Source of the DNA: JAVDCA01 sp035293985
GTDB taxonomy: Bacteria; Pseudomonadota; Alphaproteobacteria; Rhizobiales; Xanthobacteraceae
Length of the DNA: 64,000 nt
Direction: 5' to 3'
NCBI GenBank assembly: GCA_035293985.1
Contig: DATGLS010000014.1
Coordinates: 186,001 to 250,000 of the forward strand
A program made the translations under genes and the position numbers. Position 1 is the first letter of the stretch. Every line of letters begins with the position of its first letter. Below the pieces are notes generated by a model. The model did not search any database. It saw only the letters and a list, made by a program, of their open reading frames with translations, and was not told the DNA's origin. Of the stretch, positions 63,446 to 64,000 are shown in pieces.

Positions 63446-64000
63446 TCAATCATAGACTGTGTCGACGTAATGCTCCGAATCGACCACGGCCTCGATCACG
63501 GTCGGTCCCGTCGCGGCGAGCGCCTCGCGCACCGCGGCCTCGAGCGCCGCGGGGTCGCGCACGCCACGCGCCGGGACGCCGAAATAGTGCGCCGGCGGGT
63601 CGCGATACTCCTCCGCCTGCAGCTCGGTGCCGTAGAGGGGAAACTGCCGGCGGATCTGCTTGACCTTGATCAGTGCCAGCCAGCGATCGTCGAGCACGAC
63701 GATCGGCAGCGTCAGCCCGAGCCGCTTCGCCACGGCGACCTCGCCGCAGGTCATCTGGAAGCAGCCGTCGCCGATCAGGCAGACCACCGGCCTCTGCGGC
63801 TCGGCAAGCTTCGCCGCGATCGCGGCCGGCAGCCCGAAGCCCATGGACGACCAGCCATTGGTGATCTGGAAATCGCGCGGTGCATGCGCGCTCCACTGCG
63901 ATCCGATCTGGTGCGTGTGAGCGCCGACGTCGAAGGCCAGCACGCCGTCGCGCGGCAGCGCGCGGCGCACCGCGTCGATCGCGGCATGCGCCGAGAAGGA
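63446..64000 (-). CDS. Thiamine diphosphate-dependent enzyme, C-terminal part (runs off the window)
   Basis: About 184 C-terminal residues. The ThDP-binding domain has LAFDVGAHTHQIGSQW, TNGWSSMGFGLPAAIAAKLAEP, and the ThDP motif GDGCFQMTCGEVAVAKRLGLTLPIVVLDD, in which the usual Asn-Asn after the GDG motif is replaced by Asp-Asp. It belongs to the acetolactate synthase / benzoylformate decarboxylase type superfamily; the exact reaction is unknown. The N-terminal domains, needed to decide this, lie outside the window. Confidence 0.85.
   Translation of the reverse strand, partial: SFSAHAAIDAVRRALPRDGVLAFDVGAHTHQIGSQWSAHAPRDFQITNGWSSMGFGLPAAIAAKLAEPQRPVVCLIGDGCFQMTCGEVAVAKRLGLTLPIVVLDDRWLALIKVKQIRRQFPLYGTELQAEEYRDPPAHYFGVPARGVRDPAALEAAVREALAATGPTVIEAVVDSEHYVDTVYD

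Overview
This is a GC-rich (about 65-68% by eye) alphaproteobacterial chromosome segment, most likely from the Rhizobiales near the Bradyrhizobiaceae/Xanthobacteraceae. The signs are a giant NAD-glutamate dehydrogenase, a SDHAF4-like DUF1674 protein, a hemC-hemD-Mic60/mitofilin-hemY cluster, a TPM/LemA cluster, MASE1-like signalling, and a family of palindromic intergenic repeats whose shadow translations resemble 'PGLVPGIHVF...RKDVDGRDKPGHD'. The species cannot be fixed from the sequence alone.

Layout. 1-5.9 kb: end of a gamma-glutamyltransferase, a LemA lipoprotein, four consecutive TPM-domain proteins and an exported alpha/beta hydrolase. 5.98-11.5 kb: a visibly AT-richer accessory island. 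It holds a membrane protein, a SAM methyltransferase, a DUF1937 (nucleoside deoxyribosyltransferase-like) protein, and a tightly overlapping three-gene operon: Z1-domain ATPase, a 157-aa protein of unknown function, and a DNA methyltransferase. This looks like a compact, GHKL-less relative of Z1-type restriction-modification systems and is the best candidate for an undescribed system. 11.6-23 kb: AhpD-like protein, NAD-GDH, DUF5996 protein and a complete five-gene branched-chain amino-acid-type ABC transporter. 23.6-31.8 kb: purH, heparinase-like protein, rsmB, DUF1674, L,D-transpeptidase, acs. 32-36 kb: two small operons of exported haem-motif proteins, a Vgb-like propeller protein and small membrane proteins. 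36-43.8 kb: tsaD-gpsA-EVE operon, then hemC, hemD, mitofilin, hemY. 43.9-49 kb: an ArsR/VOC/SRPBCC operon, queuosine genes (tgt, queE, queD) and an RlmI-like methyltransferase.

49.1-54.6 kb: an intact tRNA-Thr(CGU) and, 5.4 kb downstream, a decayed copy of the same tRNA with its 5' flank. Between them lie a GNAT protein with a tiny coupled upstream ORF, a flavodoxin-like protein, a TIR-membrane-degenerate cyclase fusion, a second GNAT and a second-type lumazine synthase. 54.8-57.3 kb holds three proteins of unknown function. 57.5-64 kb returns to backbone: a PDC/PAS/GGDEF/EAL c-di-GMP protein, a small exported protein, an archaeal-looking purM, a CMD-family protein and the C-terminus of a ThDP-dependent enzyme.

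No integrase, transposase or CRISPR array was found. Three families of inverted-repeat intergenic elements are scattered through the backbone and were not seen in the two accessory segments.
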